DNA of 64,000 nucleotides from Herbaspirillum sp. ST 5-3 (GCF_004804275.1 NZ_STGI01000015.1:79903-143902), one strand, 5' to 3'; counted from the stretch's first letter, positions 47,199-56,885 are shown. Notes: a model not told the origin generated them from the letters alone. Numbers and translations: made by a program.

Positions 47199-48002
47199 AT
47201 GCCCACGCCGCATCCTTTTGATCAAGCCATTTCCCTCACGCGCGGTGAGGATGACCTGTTTTACGGCCATACCTCCGAGCACTACTGGAACGCCATCTCG
47301 CCCTTCGGCGGCACCACCGTCGCGACACTGCTGCAAGCGATCCTGACCCATCCGCAGCGGCTGGGCGACCCGCTCGCGCTGACGGTCAATTTCGCCGGCC
47401 CGATCAAGAAGGGGCCTTTCACGGCCCGCGTGCACCCGGTGCGCACCAGCCGTTCCACCCAGCACTGGCAGATGGAGATCCGCCAGGGCGAGGAGAGCGA
47501 ACCGGTGATCACCGGCACGGCGGTTTTCGCGGTGCGCCGGGAGACCTGGTCGGATACCGAATCGAAGCTGCCCGAGGTCGCCGGCCCGGAGCGATTGGCG
47601 TCGTATGTGCGCCCGGTCGCCGTGCCCTTCCTGCAGATGTACGACCTGCGCTATGCCGACTGCGATCCGCTGGGCGGCAGCGAGAGCAGCGTGACCCAAT
47701 GCTGGATCAGCGATGTGCCGGAACGGGTGATCGACTTCCCCGCCATCGCGGCCTATTGCGATGTCTTCGTGCCGCGCGTCTTCGTGCGCAAGGGCGCGCC
47801 CATCCCGATCGCGACGGTCACCCTCAGCATCAACTTCCATGTCGACAATGCGATGCTGGCGCAGCATGAGGGAACGCAGGCGTTCGGCAAGGCCAAGGCC
47901 AATGCCTTCAACGGCGGTTTCTACGATCAGGAAGCGCAGCTCTGGTCACGCGATGGCACGCTGCTGGCGACCACGCATCAACTGGTGTGGTTCAGAGACT
48001 AG
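47199..48002 (+). CDS. TesB-like acyl-CoA thioesterase (double hot-dog)
   Basis: 267 residues. An N-terminal hot-dog (TSEHYWNAISPFGGTTVATLLQAIL) and a C-terminal hot-dog (YDLRYADCDPLGGSESSVTQCWI) match the thioesterase-like TesB-type superfamily. It hydrolyses acyl-CoAs; chain length unknown. The ATG at 47199 starts the fold. The 3' end overlaps the convergent VIT1-like gene by 11 bp. An IR GAAC-GAGT-GTTC (47166-47177) lies just upstream, a possible operator. Confidence 0.85.
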   Translation: MPTPHPFDQAISLTRGEDDLFYGHTSEHYWNAISPFGGTTVATLLQAILTHPQRLGDPLALTVNFAGPIKKGPFTARVHPVRTSRSTQHWQMEIRQGEESEPVITGTAVFAVRRETWSDTESKLPEVAGPERLASYVRPVAVPFLQMYDLRYADCDPLGGSESSVTQCWISDVPERVIDFPAIAAYCDVFVPRVFVRKGAPIPIATVTLSINFHVDNAMLAQHEGTQAFGKAKANAFNGGFYDQEAQLWSRDGTLLATTHQLVWFRD

Positions 48003-48768
48003 CAATCCCCATCACCGCGCGCAGCACATAGCCGGTCATGAAGGAAAGGCCGGCCGCCACGCTGCCGGTCAGGAGCGTGCTCAAGCCCGAGCGTATGACC
48101 GGCCGTGCGAAGACCAGGCTCTTGAGCATGCCGATCAGGAAAAACACCAGGGCGGCCAGGGCTGCGCTCAGGACGAACTGCCGCTGCACCGGCAAGGCCT
48201 TGAAAAACAGCGGGATAAGCGGAATCGCGCCTGCGGTGAGAAACGCGATAAAGGTCGTCAGCGCCGCCCGCCACGGGCTTGCTCCCGTCTTCTGCACGCC
48301 ATGCTCTTCGGTGAGCATGGTGTCGATCCACAATCGCTCGTCGCTGCAGATGGTGTCGACGATCTGTTCGAGCTGCGCGCCGTCAAAGCCCTTGGCGCGG
48401 AATATCTGCCGCACCTCTTCACGCTCGCCTTCGGGAACCGTCGCGATGTGCTCCGCCTCCATGCGCCGGATGCCGTCGATGAATTCATGCTGCGCCTTGA
48501 TCGATTCGTAATTGCTGACGGCCATGCTGAAACCGTCCGACAGCAGGTTGGCGAAACCGAGCACCAGCGCGACCGAGACCGGAAACTGCGCGCCGACCGC
48601 GCCCGACACCACGGCAAAGGTGGTGATGCAGCCATCGATCGCACCCAGCACCGCGTCGGACACGTTCTCCGACGCGGCCGACTGGCGCAGGCGCTGCTCG
48701 ATGGCGTCCGGTCGATGTTCCCGATGGAGATCCTCAAGACTGGTCTTTTTCACTGGGGCGGGTCCCAA
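47992..48768 (-). CDS. VIT1/CCC1-family membrane protein
   Basis: 258 residues. ASENVSDAVLGAIDGCITTFAVVSGAVGA is the first TM pair, then LGFANLLSDGFSMAVSNYES, a cytoplasmic helical metal-binding region with Glu-rich RRMEAEHIATVPEGEREEV, and three C-terminal TM helices. The family moves Fe(II)/Mn(II). It starts the island of stress-type genes and is convergent with the TesB-like gene. Confidence 0.88.
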   Translation of the reverse strand: MGPAPVKKTSLEDLHREHRPDAIEQRLRQSAASENVSDAVLGAIDGCITTFAVVSGAVGAQFPVSVALVLGFANLLSDGFSMAVSNYESIKAQHEFIDGIRRMEAEHIATVPEGEREEVRQIFRAKGFDGAQLEQIVDTICSDERLWIDTMLTEEHGVQKTGASPWRAALTTFIAFLTAGAIPLIPLFFKALPVQRQFVLSAALAALVFFLIGMLKSLVFARPVIRSGLSTLLTGSVAAGLSFMTGYVLRAVMGIASL

Positions 48769-48969
48769 GAATGCGCGCGGCGGAAGGAGTCGGTTTTCAT
48801 CTTGCCATGCTCATGACGGAATCACAACCTGCTTCATCGGCATGCGCGGCGGATATACTATTGCCGGCCGAAACGGCTTCCGGAATACTTATTCTGGGTT
48901 AAGGAAATGCCGTGCGCGATTCATTAGCATGGCCTGGAAAGCTCTTGACGATACAGTAGGAGGTGCGCA

Positions 48970-49182
48970 GTGCAGCATTACTACGTAAACAAGGAAGCAA
49001 AGCCGGACGGGCATCACGAAGTCCATGTTCCCCGGTGCATCCACCTTCCGGAAGCAAACGACAGGGTCTACCTGGGCGCGTTCATCAGCGCCAGCGAGGC
49101 GATGCGCCAGGCGCAATCGCATTACGGCGACGCGCGCGGTTGCCGCTGGTGCTGCAACGGAGCACCAGCCGCGCAAGCATAG
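48970..49182 (+). CDS. Small Cys-containing protein
   Basis: 70 residues from a GTG at 48970 with strong SD (GGAGG, 48962-48966 region). The sequence reads MQHYYVNKEAKPDGHHEVHV, then CIHLPEANDRVYLG and SASEAMRQAQSHYGDA, ending in CRWCCNG with three Cys that may bind metal. Similar short proteins occur as hypotheticals in Oxalobacteraceae; function unknown. The two flanking genes both run on the minus strand. Confidence 0.72.
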   Translation: MQHYYVNKEAKPDGHHEVHVPRCIHLPEANDRVYLGAFISASEAMRQAQSHYGDARGCRWCCNGAPAAQA

Positions 49183-49228
49183 CGCTGAAGCAGCGATTCG
49201 CTGAGACCGGAACGCGCGACGGCGGGCA

Positions 49229-50527
49229 TCAGATCAGATCCCGCAGCCGGTAATACAAGACCCCGAGCGCCACCGCCGGCTTGCGTATCCACGCGCCCCT
49301 CGGAAATGGAAAATGCCGGATGCGCGACAGCAGGTCGAAGCGCTCCGCCTGGCCGGCGATGGCTTCGGCCACCAGCCGTCCTGCCATGCCGGCCAGCGCG
49401 AGTCCGTGACCCGAGAATCCCTGCAGATAGTAGATGTTGCCGCCCAGCCGGCCGAAGTCGGGTGCGTGATTGATGGTCACGTCGACGAAGCCGCCCCAGG
49501 AATACGGCACCGCGAGATCCGCCAGTTGCGGGAACACCGCCAGCATGCGCCGCCGCAAGTGCTCGACGAGGTCGGGCGGGGTCGCACCGCTGAAGGCATC
49601 GCCCCCGCCGAACAGCAGGCGATTGTCGGCGCTGACGCGAAAATAATCGAGCACGAAGTTATTGTCCGACACCGCGGCGCGGTAGCGGATCAGGGTGTCG
49701 GCGCGTTCCGGGGACATCGGTTCGGTGGCGATGATGTAGGTGCCGGCCGGGATGATGCGTCGCGCCAGCTCGGGCGCGAGCCGGCCGCCGTACTGTTCGA
49801 GATAGACATTCCCCGCCAACACGACGAAGCGGCATTGCACCTCGCCGCCATCGGTCTTCACGAGCGGCTTGTCGCCGCGCTCGATGCGGACCACGGCGGA
49901 GTCCTCGAACATCTGCACGCCAGCGGCCTTTGCCGCCTCGGCCAGTCCGAGGCAATACTTCAGGGGATGCAGATGGCCGGACAGCGGATCGAAGGCGCCG
50001 GCGAAGAACTGTTCGCTGGCGATCCAGTTGCGGATCTCCGCCGAACCGATCCAGCGCATCGAGTAACCATAGGCGCGTTCCAGGTGCTCCACCCAGGCGT
50101 CCAGCGCGCGCGCCTTCTTGCCATTCACGGCCAGCGTCATGTAGCCCGGCGTGTAGTCGCAATCGATGCCGCAGCGCGCGATCCGCTCATTGAGCAGGCG
50201 CAGCGCCTCGACTGAAATCTCCCAGGCATGGTGCGCCTCCTGCGGCGGCAATTGGCGTTCCATCGCCGCCTGGCCCGCGTAACCGACGATCACCTGTCCG
50301 CCGTTCCTGCCGGACGCGCCCCATCCTATGCGGCGCGCTTCCAGCAAGGTCACCGAATAGCCGCGCTCGGCCAGCTCCAGCGCCGCCGACAGGCCCGCGT
50401 ACCCGCCTCCGACCACGCAGATATCGGCCGTGATGCGCCCCGCGAGCGCTGCGGCCGCGGGTGGCCGCAGCACGCTCGCTTCATAGTACGAGCAGTCGTT
50501 GAGCCCGGCTTCTTTTTTCAGCAACAC
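49229..50527 (-). CDS. FAD-dependent amine oxidoreductase (PuuB/DadA-like)
   Basis: 432 residues. The FAD dinucleotide motif is ICVVGGGYAGLSAALELAERG. SGRNGGQVIVGYAG and the C-terminal YLQGFSGHGLALAGMAG are typical of the gamma-glutamylputrescine oxidase / DAO family. GTG start with SD GGGGA. It begins 22 bp after homospermidine synthase, so the pair is an operon and the substrate may be a polyamine or derivative. Inferred from context. Confidence 0.87.
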   Translation of the reverse strand: MLLKKEAGLNDCSYYEASVLRPPAAAALAGRITADICVVGGGYAGLSAALELAERGYSVTLLEARRIGWGASGRNGGQVIVGYAGQAAMERQLPPQEAHHAWEISVEALRLLNERIARCGIDCDYTPGYMTLAVNGKKARALDAWVEHLERAYGYSMRWIGSAEIRNWIASEQFFAGAFDPLSGHLHPLKYCLGLAEAAKAAGVQMFEDSAVVRIERGDKPLVKTDGGEVQCRFVVLAGNVYLEQYGGRLAPELARRIIPAGTYIIATEPMSPERADTLIRYRAAVSDNNFVLDYFRVSADNRLLFGGGDAFSGATPPDLVEHLRRRMLAVFPQLADLAVPYSWGGFVDVTINHAPDFGRLGGNIYYLQGFSGHGLALAGMAGRLVAEAIAGQAERFDLLSRIRHFPFPRGAWIRKPAVALGVLYYRLRDLI

Positions 50528-50549
50528 GGGAAATCCCCGTCATGGTAGT

Positions 50550-51968
50550 TTAGGTCACACGGAAGTTCTTGAATTGCCAAGGGTCGCTGTCGTCGACGTC
50601 TTCGCCGAACAGCCGGCCGCGCTCGCACAGCGGATTCCAGTCGCCGTAGACGCCGACCACCTCGCCCAGATAGGGCCTGGCGATCTGCATGATGGCCTCA
50701 TGATCGAGATCGTCCGGTTCGATGATGCCGGCATGCGGATTGCGCAAGGCCCATACGATGCCGGCCAGGATGCCGGCCACCACCTGCAGGCTGGTCGCGT
50801 TGTTGTACGGCGCCAGTTCGCGCGCTTGTTCGATGGACAGGCGCGACCCATACCAGTACACCCCCTTTACATTCCCCATCAGCAGCACCCCGAGCTCGTC
50901 CATGCCCGCCACCACTTCATCGCGGATGATGCGCTTTTCCGAGGGCGCCTGCCAGTTCTTGCCCGCCATTTCGTGAATCGACAGCACCGCATCGTCGCAG
51001 GGGTGGTAGGCGTAGTGCACCGTCGGCCGGTAGAGCAGTTCGCCATCCTTGCGCAGGGTCAGGTGGTCGGCGATCGAGATCGATTCGCTGTGCGTGATCA
51101 TGAGGCCGTGATACGGCCCTTCCAGCGGCGTCCAGCTGCGCACGCGGGTGGCGGCACCGGGGCGTTGCAGGTAGATCGCGGCGCCGCTGCCGAAGGTGTG
51201 GTGCTCTGCATCGGCCGGCCAGTGCCGCTCATGCGTGCCCCATCCGAGTTCGGCCGGCTGCAGCCCTTCACCGATGAAACCGTCGACCGACCAGGTGTTG
51301 ACGAATTCGCCGCGCCGCTTGCGTCGCACGGTGTGCTGGGTGTCGCGCTCGGCGATGTGAATCGCCTTGATGCCGAGCTGCTGCGCCAGCCCCGCCCAGC
51401 CCGGATGGTGGACGGGATTGGCGACTGTCATGTCGTTATCGGCGGCCATCCGCAGCAAGGCCTGCTTGACGAAGATGGAGGCCAGCCCGGGATTGGCGCC
51501 GAGCGTCATGATCGCGGTCGGTCCGGCGGGCTGTTCGTGACGCAGGGCCAGCAGTTCTTCGCGCAAGGCGTAATTGGATCGCTGCGAGGCCGACAGGGAG
51601 ACATCACAATAGCCGCCTGCCCATGGCTCGATGCAGGTGTCGAGATACAGCGCGCCGCGCTGGCGGCACAAGACAATCAGCGCGTGGCTGGACACATCGA
51701 CCGAGAGGTTGAGCAGGAAGTCGCCTTCCTGCAGCAGGGGTTCCAGCACGGCGCGGTAATTCTCTCTTTTGAGCGGCAATACCTTGTGGGCGACGCGGAA
51801 TTCCCGTGCGATATGCAGGCCGTCGATGTCAGCGGAAATGATGCGGATTTGTTCGGGATCGATATCGAGGTGACGCAGCAGCAGCGGCAGCATGGCCTGT
51901 CCGATGCTGCCGAAACCCACCATGACCAGCCGTCCGCGGAATTGCGCGTGTTTCAGTTGTTGTTTCAT
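50550..51968 (-). CDS. hss: Homospermidine synthase
   Basis: 472 residues from MKQQLKHAQFRGR. The NAD-binding motif is VMVGFGSIGQAMLPLLLRHL, followed by saccharopine-dehydrogenase-like segments: LNLSVDVSSHALIVLCR, TLGANPGLASIFVKQALL and NTWSVDGFIGEGLQPAELGW. It makes sym-homospermidine from putrescine with NAD as transient oxidant. Upstream in-frame extension to 52016 is less likely. Pairs with the FAD oxidoreductase downstream. Confidence 0.92.
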   Translation of the reverse strand: MKQQLKHAQFRGRLVMVGFGSIGQAMLPLLLRHLDIDPEQIRIISADIDGLHIAREFRVAHKVLPLKRENYRAVLEPLLQEGDFLLNLSVDVSSHALIVLCRQRGALYLDTCIEPWAGGYCDVSLSASQRSNYALREELLALRHEQPAGPTAIMTLGANPGLASIFVKQALLRMAADNDMTVANPVHHPGWAGLAQQLGIKAIHIAERDTQHTVRRKRRGEFVNTWSVDGFIGEGLQPAELGWGTHERHWPADAEHHTFGSGAAIYLQRPGAATRVRSWTPLEGPYHGLMITHSESISIADHLTLRKDGELLYRPTVHYAYHPCDDAVLSIHEMAGKNWQAPSEKRIIRDEVVAGMDELGVLLMGNVKGVYWYGSRLSIEQARELAPYNNATSLQVVAGILAGIVWALRNPHAGIIEPDDLDHEAIMQIARPYLGEVVGVYGDWNPLCERGRLFGEDVDDSDPWQFKNFRVT

Positions 51969-52226
51969 CTTGTGCCGGATTTCCTGACATGGCGCAGCGA
52001 TATGCCTTTTGCGCAAGGCAACAGAACGGGCTTGACCGCCGCCGCTGAATCACTGGAAATTGGACATTGCAAAGACGCTGCGGTTGCAATCAGGCCGCAG
52101 TGCCCTTGCTTCTACCGATAGTAGAAAGCGAGAATGCATTCCACCCCTTGCGCAATTTCAATACGCGGCAGGAATGGATGGAAGATGTTGTCCGGCCTCA
52201 AAGACGGGCCGGATCTCCGGCAGGAA

Positions 52227-52730
52227 TCAGCGCTCCCAGTGCAGCCGCAGCAGGTGTTCCGCCTCGTTGTAATGGAACGTGAGATCGCCCTTGTACGCCC
52301 GTTCGAGCGCTTCGCCGATGCCGCGCGCGAGGTGCACGTCGGTGGTCTCGATCAGCAAGCGGCCGTCTTCGGCGCGGAAGGACATGATGCGCTGCATCGG
52401 GTGCTCGGTCTTCTCATGGATTTCCGCATGGCGTATGAGATTGATGATCTCGTCCTGGTGTTCGCGCGCGAAGTTGCCGCTGATGCTGATGTAACCGGCG
52501 GCCTGTCTGTCGGCGATCCTGCGGCAGGCCGGGCAACGCACCGCGACCGCCCCGGCCGGAGGCAGCGCCCATTGCCACCGGCCGTCATCATAGACCGCGG
52601 CGCACTTCTCGCAGACGGCCGGCCCGGAAAGCTTTTCATCGCGCTGATAAGGATCATGGTGCTGTTCGTCGAGCACCTGCAGATGGCGGCCCGGACGAAA
52701 GGCCGATAGCGGCGGTTGTGCTGAATTCAT
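52227..52730 (-). CDS. BCAM0308-family protein
   Basis: 167 residues from an ATG with SD GGGAG. It begins SAQPPLSAFRPGRHLQVLDEQ, with a four-cysteine zinc-ribbon made of CEKCAAVYDDGRW and VRCPACRRIADR, then a C-terminal alpha/beta domain (EDGRLLIETTDVHLARGIGEAL). The family is named after a Burkholderia cenocepacia gene of the low-oxygen-activated locus. Function unknown; a zinc ribbon suggests binding to RNA, DNA or protein. It lies 47 bp after the hemerythrin-like gene. Confidence 0.88.
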   Translation of the reverse strand: MNSAQPPLSAFRPGRHLQVLDEQHHDPYQRDEKLSGPAVCEKCAAVYDDGRWQWALPPAGAVAVRCPACRRIADRQAAGYISISGNFAREHQDEIINLIRHAEIHEKTEHPMQRIMSFRAEDGRLLIETTDVHLARGIGEALERAYKGDLTFHYNEAEHLLRLHWER

Positions 52731-52777
52731 GATTTCATCTCCCTTTGCAAAAGAAGCGACGCGGCCAGGGCGTGTCT

Positions 52778-53356
52778 TCAGTGCGCATAGCGGGGACGAT
52801 CGCCTTGTCCCCGGCGCGGTATGCCGTAGTAGCAGGCTTGCCTGGTGCCCTTGCGTCGCGCTACCGGGGCGAGCAGGCATTGCGCCGCGATCTGGAACCA
52901 CTCCTCGGTCGAGAGCAGGCGGTATGCGGCGGGCAGCAACTCCTTCTCTTCCAGCGAGAAGCGTTCGTGAAGTTGTTCGCAGTAGAGCTCGATGGCCGTG
53001 ACCAGCTGTTCGGCACCGGCTTCCTGGCCGGTGAGAATGCGTTGCGCCTGGTCGCAGGCATAACGGAGGATGCGCGTCGAATTGGTGTTGATCGAGTCGA
53101 GGCGCGTGAACATGCTGGCGTCGTCGCAAGAGACCTTGTGCACGGTCGGCATGAGGTAGAGTTCCACCTTGCGCTCGTGACAGTAGCGGTTCACCTTCAT
53201 GAGGCGCTTGAAGACGGTTTCCAGCCAGGGCAGGCTGATTCCATTCTGATCGATCCACGGTTCGGCGTGCAGGGACTGTTCCAGCCCGGCGAGAATGCGT
53301 CGCGCATTCTGCTGTTCCTTCGACAGCATGCCAATGGAATAGGTGATGGTCAGCAT
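52778..53356 (-). CDS. Hemerythrin-like helical protein
   Basis: 192 residues, all helical. QLHERFSLEEKELLPAAYRLL looks like the third hemerythrin helix with its HxxxE..E pattern, and KVNRYCHERKVELYLMPTVHK is an earlier helix with His and Cys, but the full five-His set of classical hemerythrin is not clear, so iron binding is uncertain. SD AAGGAAT. Transcribed toward the BCAM0308 gene, with an FNR-like box 176 bp upstream of its ATG. Confidence 0.7.
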   Translation of the reverse strand: MLTITYSIGMLSKEQQNARRILAGLEQSLHAEPWIDQNGISLPWLETVFKRLMKVNRYCHERKVELYLMPTVHKVSCDDASMFTRLDSINTNSTRILRYACDQAQRILTGQEAGAEQLVTAIELYCEQLHERFSLEEKELLPAAYRLLSTEEWFQIAAQCLLAPVARRKGTRQACYYGIPRRGQGDRPRYAH

Positions 53357-53531
53357 AGCGCATTCCTTTTTTCGGAGACGCAGCGCATGCGATCGGCGGT
53401 GGCGCCGATGCGATCATGTCCGGGGCAAGCACCGGCTTCATTCCTTCCGGTTTTGTGTTGTCTCCGCCATGGATTGCAAAATCAGCATTCTCCAGCGTAC
53501 ACGAAGACGCTGGTCGAAGCATCCGGCGCGC

Positions 53532-53545
53532 TTGACTGCCGTCAA
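53532..53545. promoter_or_regulatory. FNR/Anr-like box (hemerythrin side)
   Basis: TTGACTGCCGTCAA has perfect TTGAC-N4-GTCAA arms, close to the FNR/Anr consensus TTGAT-N4-ATCAA. It is in the 471-bp divergent region, on the side of the hemerythrin-like/BCAM0308 pair. Confidence 0.65.
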
Positions 53546-53693
53546 TGAAATCTCACCTTGCGCCGAGGATTTTTTCGGAACTTTTCAAGCAGCAAGCTTT
53601 CAGCGACAACGCTGTCTGCGTCGTTGCCGCACGAGTAGTCATCCGGCTTTTCGTTTCCGCTCGAACAGCCGCGCCGCGCAATCCTTGAAATGA

Positions 53694-53707
53694 TTGACCC
53701 AGGTCAA
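53694..53707. promoter_or_regulatory. FNR/Anr-like box (phasin side)
   Basis: TTGACCCAGGTCAA has perfect TTGAC-N4-GTCAA arms, 121 bp upstream of the phasin ATG. A -10-like TACATT lies about 33 bp after it, consistent with an activator position near -50. Confidence 0.65.
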
Positions 53708-53827
53708 AAGCGTTTCATGACTTGTCTTTGGACGTGGCCTACATTGATTAGGCACTGAACAGACGATTTCCGGAGCGCCGCCCTCGCCGGTGTTATTGGC
53801 GCAGGTCGACTGACAAGGAGAATTGAA

Positions 53828-54388
53828 ATGCTGCTACCTACACAAGACCAGATCTCGGCCGCGACGCGGGCGCAACTGCAAGCGCAGCTTGACCTGTGGA
53901 CGAGCCTGAACAGCAAGGCGATCGAAGGCCTGATGCAGTTGGCCGATCTCAACATGGCTGCGGTGAGGAAGAGCCTGGAATCCTCTTCCCAAGCCACACA
54001 CCGCCTGCTCTCGACGGAAAAACCGACTGCGCCGTTCTGGATGGAGTCGTCCCGCTCGCAACAGGATATCGGCGACGTGCTGTCCTACAGCCGCGCCGCC
54101 GCGCACATCGCGCTCGGCATCGGCGCCGAAATGGCGAAGCTGATGGAAAGGCAGATCGACACCGGCAGCCAGGAAGCGGTCAAGCTGTTCGGCGACGTCG
54201 CCAATACGATTCCGAACGGCAGCGCGATGGAGTTCATGAAGTCGGCCCTGGGCAACGCGGCCTCGAGCTACCAGCAGTGGGTCAAGACGACCGAGGAAGC
54301 CGCCGAGACGATGAGACACGGCCTGTTGGCCGGCACCGAAACGGCAGCACAGCAGGCCGCGAAGACGCACCGGCGTGCGAAGCACTGA
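53828..54388 (+). CDS. Phasin-family protein
   Basis: 186 residues with SD AAGGAGAATTGAA. Helical: QISAATRAQLQAQLDLWTSL and SKAIEGLMQLADLNMAAVRKSLE form the phasin core, and the tail is Ala/Glu-rich with basic THRRAKH. Phasins coat PHB granules or act as stress chaperones; no phaC is in the window. It ends 13 bp from lon and is convergent with it. FNR-like box upstream suggests induction at low oxygen. Confidence 0.88.
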   Translation: MLLPTQDQISAATRAQLQAQLDLWTSLNSKAIEGLMQLADLNMAAVRKSLESSSQATHRLLSTEKPTAPFWMESSRSQQDIGDVLSYSRAAAHIALGIGAEMAKLMERQIDTGSQEAVKLFGDVANTIPNGSAMEFMKSALGNAASSYQQWVKTTEEAAETMRHGLLAGTETAAQQAAKTHRRAKH

Positions 54389-54401
54389 TCTCGGTCTATA
54401 C

Positions 54402-56861
54402 CTATACCGAAGCCAATACAGGAGCCAATGCCGCCGCTGCCTGCGGCACGGCGGCATGGATCGCATCGTCCACCGTTTCCAGCCACACGAACGCCAGCCG
54501 CTGGCGGGCCTCTTCCGGAATGTCTTCCAGGTCGCCCTTGTTCCGGCTCGGCAGCAGCACCGTCTGAATGCCGGCCCGCAGCGCGGCCAGCACCTTTTCC
54601 TTGACGCCGCCCACCGGCAGCACCAGTCCGCGCAGGCTGATTTCTCCCGTCATCGCACAATCGCTGTGCACCGGCTTGCCGGTCACCAGCGAAAGCAAGG
54701 CGATGAACATCGCCACGCCCGCGCTCGGCCCGTCCTTGGGCGTCGCGCCGGCCGGCACATGCACATGGATGTCGCTCTTGTCGAATAGCGCGATGTCGAT
54801 GCCGTAATCCGCCGCATGCGCGCGCAGCAGACTCAGTGCCGCCTGCGCGCTTTCCTTCATGACGTCGCCCAGTTGTCCGGTCAGGATCAGCTTGCCCGAA
54901 CCCGCACTGCGGCTGGCCTCGATGAACAGGATATCGCCGCCAACCGGCGTCCACGCCAGCCCGGTCGCGACACCGGGCACGCTGGTGCGCATGGCAATCT
55001 CGCTTTCGAATTTCGTGGCGCCGAGGATGGCGTGCAGGTCGGGCTCGTCGATGCGCACCTGCTGCGCGCTGCCCTCGGCGATGCGCACCGCGGCATTGCG
55101 CAGGACGCTGCCGATCTCGCGCTCCAGGTTGCGCACGCCAGCCTCGCGCGTGTAATGCCGGATCACGCCGTGCAAGGCGGCATCGGTGATCTCGCACTGC
55201 TGCGGCGAAAGGCCGTTGGCATCCAGCTGGCGCTTTACCAGGTAGCGGCGCGCGATCTGCGCCTTTTCCTCTTCCGTGTAACCCGGCAGCGTGATGATCT
55301 CCATGCGGTCGCGCAGCGGACCGGGAATGGTGTCGAGCATGTTGGCGGTGCAGATGAACATCACACGCGACAGGTCGAAGGGAACGGCGAGGTAGTTGTC
55401 GCGGAAGGTGCCGTTCTGTTCCGGGTCGAGCACTTCCAGCAGCGCTGCCGACGGATCGCCATGCACGCCGATGCTCAGCTTGTCGACTTCGTCCAGCATC
55501 ATCACGCAATTGCGCGATCCGGCCTTGCGTATGGCCTGGATGATGTTGCCCGGCAGCGCGCCCATGTAGGTGCGGCGGTGGCCGCGGATCTCGGCTTCGT
55601 CATGCACGCCGCCGAGACTCACGCGGGCGAACTTGCGGCCGGTGGCGCGCGCGATGCTCTGGCCGAGCGAAGTCTTGCCCACGCCGGGCGGCCCGACGAA
55701 GCACAGGATCGGGCTCTTGCCATCCGGCTTGAGCTTGTGCACGGCGAGGTATTCGAGAATGCGCCGCTTGATCTTTTCCATACCGAAGTGATCGGTGTCG
55801 AGGATGCGGCGCGCTTCGGCGATATCGATCCGGTCCGGCGTCTCGTGCGACCACGGCAGTTCGCTCAGCCATTCGAGATAGGTGAGCAGGATGGAATATT
55901 CGCCGGATGCGTCGGGCATGCGCTCCAGCCGCTTGAGTTCCTTGAATGCGTGCAGCTCCACTTCCGGCGGCATGCCTGCCTTGCGGATCGCCTGCTCGAG
56001 CTGCTGCAGCTCGGTGCTGTTGGCACCGCCCTCGCCCAGTTCCTGCTGGATGGTTTCGAGCTGCTCGCGCAGGATGATCTCGCGCTGCCGGTCGGTCAGC
56101 CGCTCGCTGGTCTGTTCGTCGATGTCGCGTCGCAGGCGCAATACCTCGATGCGATGCCCGACCAGCGCCAGCACCTTGTCGAGCCGCTCATGCAGGTCGA
56201 TGGTCTCCAGCACGTCCTGCTTGTCGACCGGCTTCAGGTCGATCAGGCCTGCGGTCAGGTCCGCCAGCGACGACGCCGACATGACGTTCTGCATGACGCC
56301 GACCATTTCTTCCGGCACCTGCGGCATCAGGTTCAGGGTTTCCGCCAGCTTTTCCTTGAGCTGCAGCATGCGCGCTTCGACATCCGGTCCGTCGGATTCA
56401 TCCTCGCTCAGGCGCTCCACGCGCGCCGCGAGGAAGGGATAACCGGGCAGGAATTCCAGCACGCGAAAACGCTGCTCGCCCTGGCACACGACATGATGCG
56501 AGCCGTCGGGCGTGGTGATGTAGCGCAGCACGGTGGCGGCGGTGCCGATCTCGTACAGCTCGGCCCGCCCGGGCAGAGCGGCATTGGCATCGCGCTGCAG
56601 CAGCACGCCGAGCTGTCTGCCGCTGCGCGCCGCTTCCTGCGCGGCGGCGATGCTGATTTCCCGTCCGACGGTGATCGGCATGACCAGGCCGGGGAACAAC
56701 ACGAGGTTGCGCACCGGGACGATGATCAGCACGCCCTCCGGCAGTTCGATTGCCGGCCCGAGGTTTTCCGGCGCGACGCTGGTCTCGATGCTGGTCAGTG
56801 TGGCCGCATCGGATTCGGCCACCACGCCGAACAGATTGCCCGCACGATCGTCAATGTTCAT
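54402..56861 (-). CDS. lon: ATP-dependent protease Lon
   Basis: 819 residues. The N-terminal substrate domain (about 40-240, VLIIVPVRNLVLFPGLVMP) is followed by a coiled coil. The AAA+ module has Walker A GPPGVGKTS and sensor MMLDEVDKL. The C-terminal protease has Ser713 in PKDGPSAG and Lys756 in GGVKEK. It degrades misfolded and regulatory proteins. It is 24 bp after the hsp20 gene on the same strand, a heat/stress operon. A second Lon elsewhere in the genome is likely, as this one sits in an accessory stress island. Confidence 0.95.
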   Translation of the reverse strand: MNIDDRAGNLFGVVAESDAATLTSIETSVAPENLGPAIELPEGVLIIVPVRNLVLFPGLVMPITVGREISIAAAQEAARSGRQLGVLLQRDANAALPGRAELYEIGTAATVLRYITTPDGSHHVVCQGEQRFRVLEFLPGYPFLAARVERLSEDESDGPDVEARMLQLKEKLAETLNLMPQVPEEMVGVMQNVMSASSLADLTAGLIDLKPVDKQDVLETIDLHERLDKVLALVGHRIEVLRLRRDIDEQTSERLTDRQREIILREQLETIQQELGEGGANSTELQQLEQAIRKAGMPPEVELHAFKELKRLERMPDASGEYSILLTYLEWLSELPWSHETPDRIDIAEARRILDTDHFGMEKIKRRILEYLAVHKLKPDGKSPILCFVGPPGVGKTSLGQSIARATGRKFARVSLGGVHDEAEIRGHRRTYMGALPGNIIQAIRKAGSRNCVMMLDEVDKLSIGVHGDPSAALLEVLDPEQNGTFRDNYLAVPFDLSRVMFICTANMLDTIPGPLRDRMEIITLPGYTEEEKAQIARRYLVKRQLDANGLSPQQCEITDAALHGVIRHYTREAGVRNLEREIGSVLRNAAVRIAEGSAQQVRIDEPDLHAILGATKFESEIAMRTSVPGVATGLAWTPVGGDILFIEASRSAGSGKLILTGQLGDVMKESAQAALSLLRAHAADYGIDIALFDKSDIHVHVPAGATPKDGPSAGVAMFIALLSLVTGKPVHSDCAMTGEISLRGLVLPVGGVKEKVLAALRAGIQTVLLPSRNKGDLEDIPEEARQRLAFVWLETVDDAIHAAVPQAAAALAPVLASV

Positions 56862-56885
56862 GGTTCACCTGATGGGCTGGTCGGT

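Noticed and set aside
52180..52215. TCCGGCC/GGCCGGA hairpin after the BCAM0308 gene
   Set aside because: Short stem, no T-tract on the minus strand; not enough for a terminator call.
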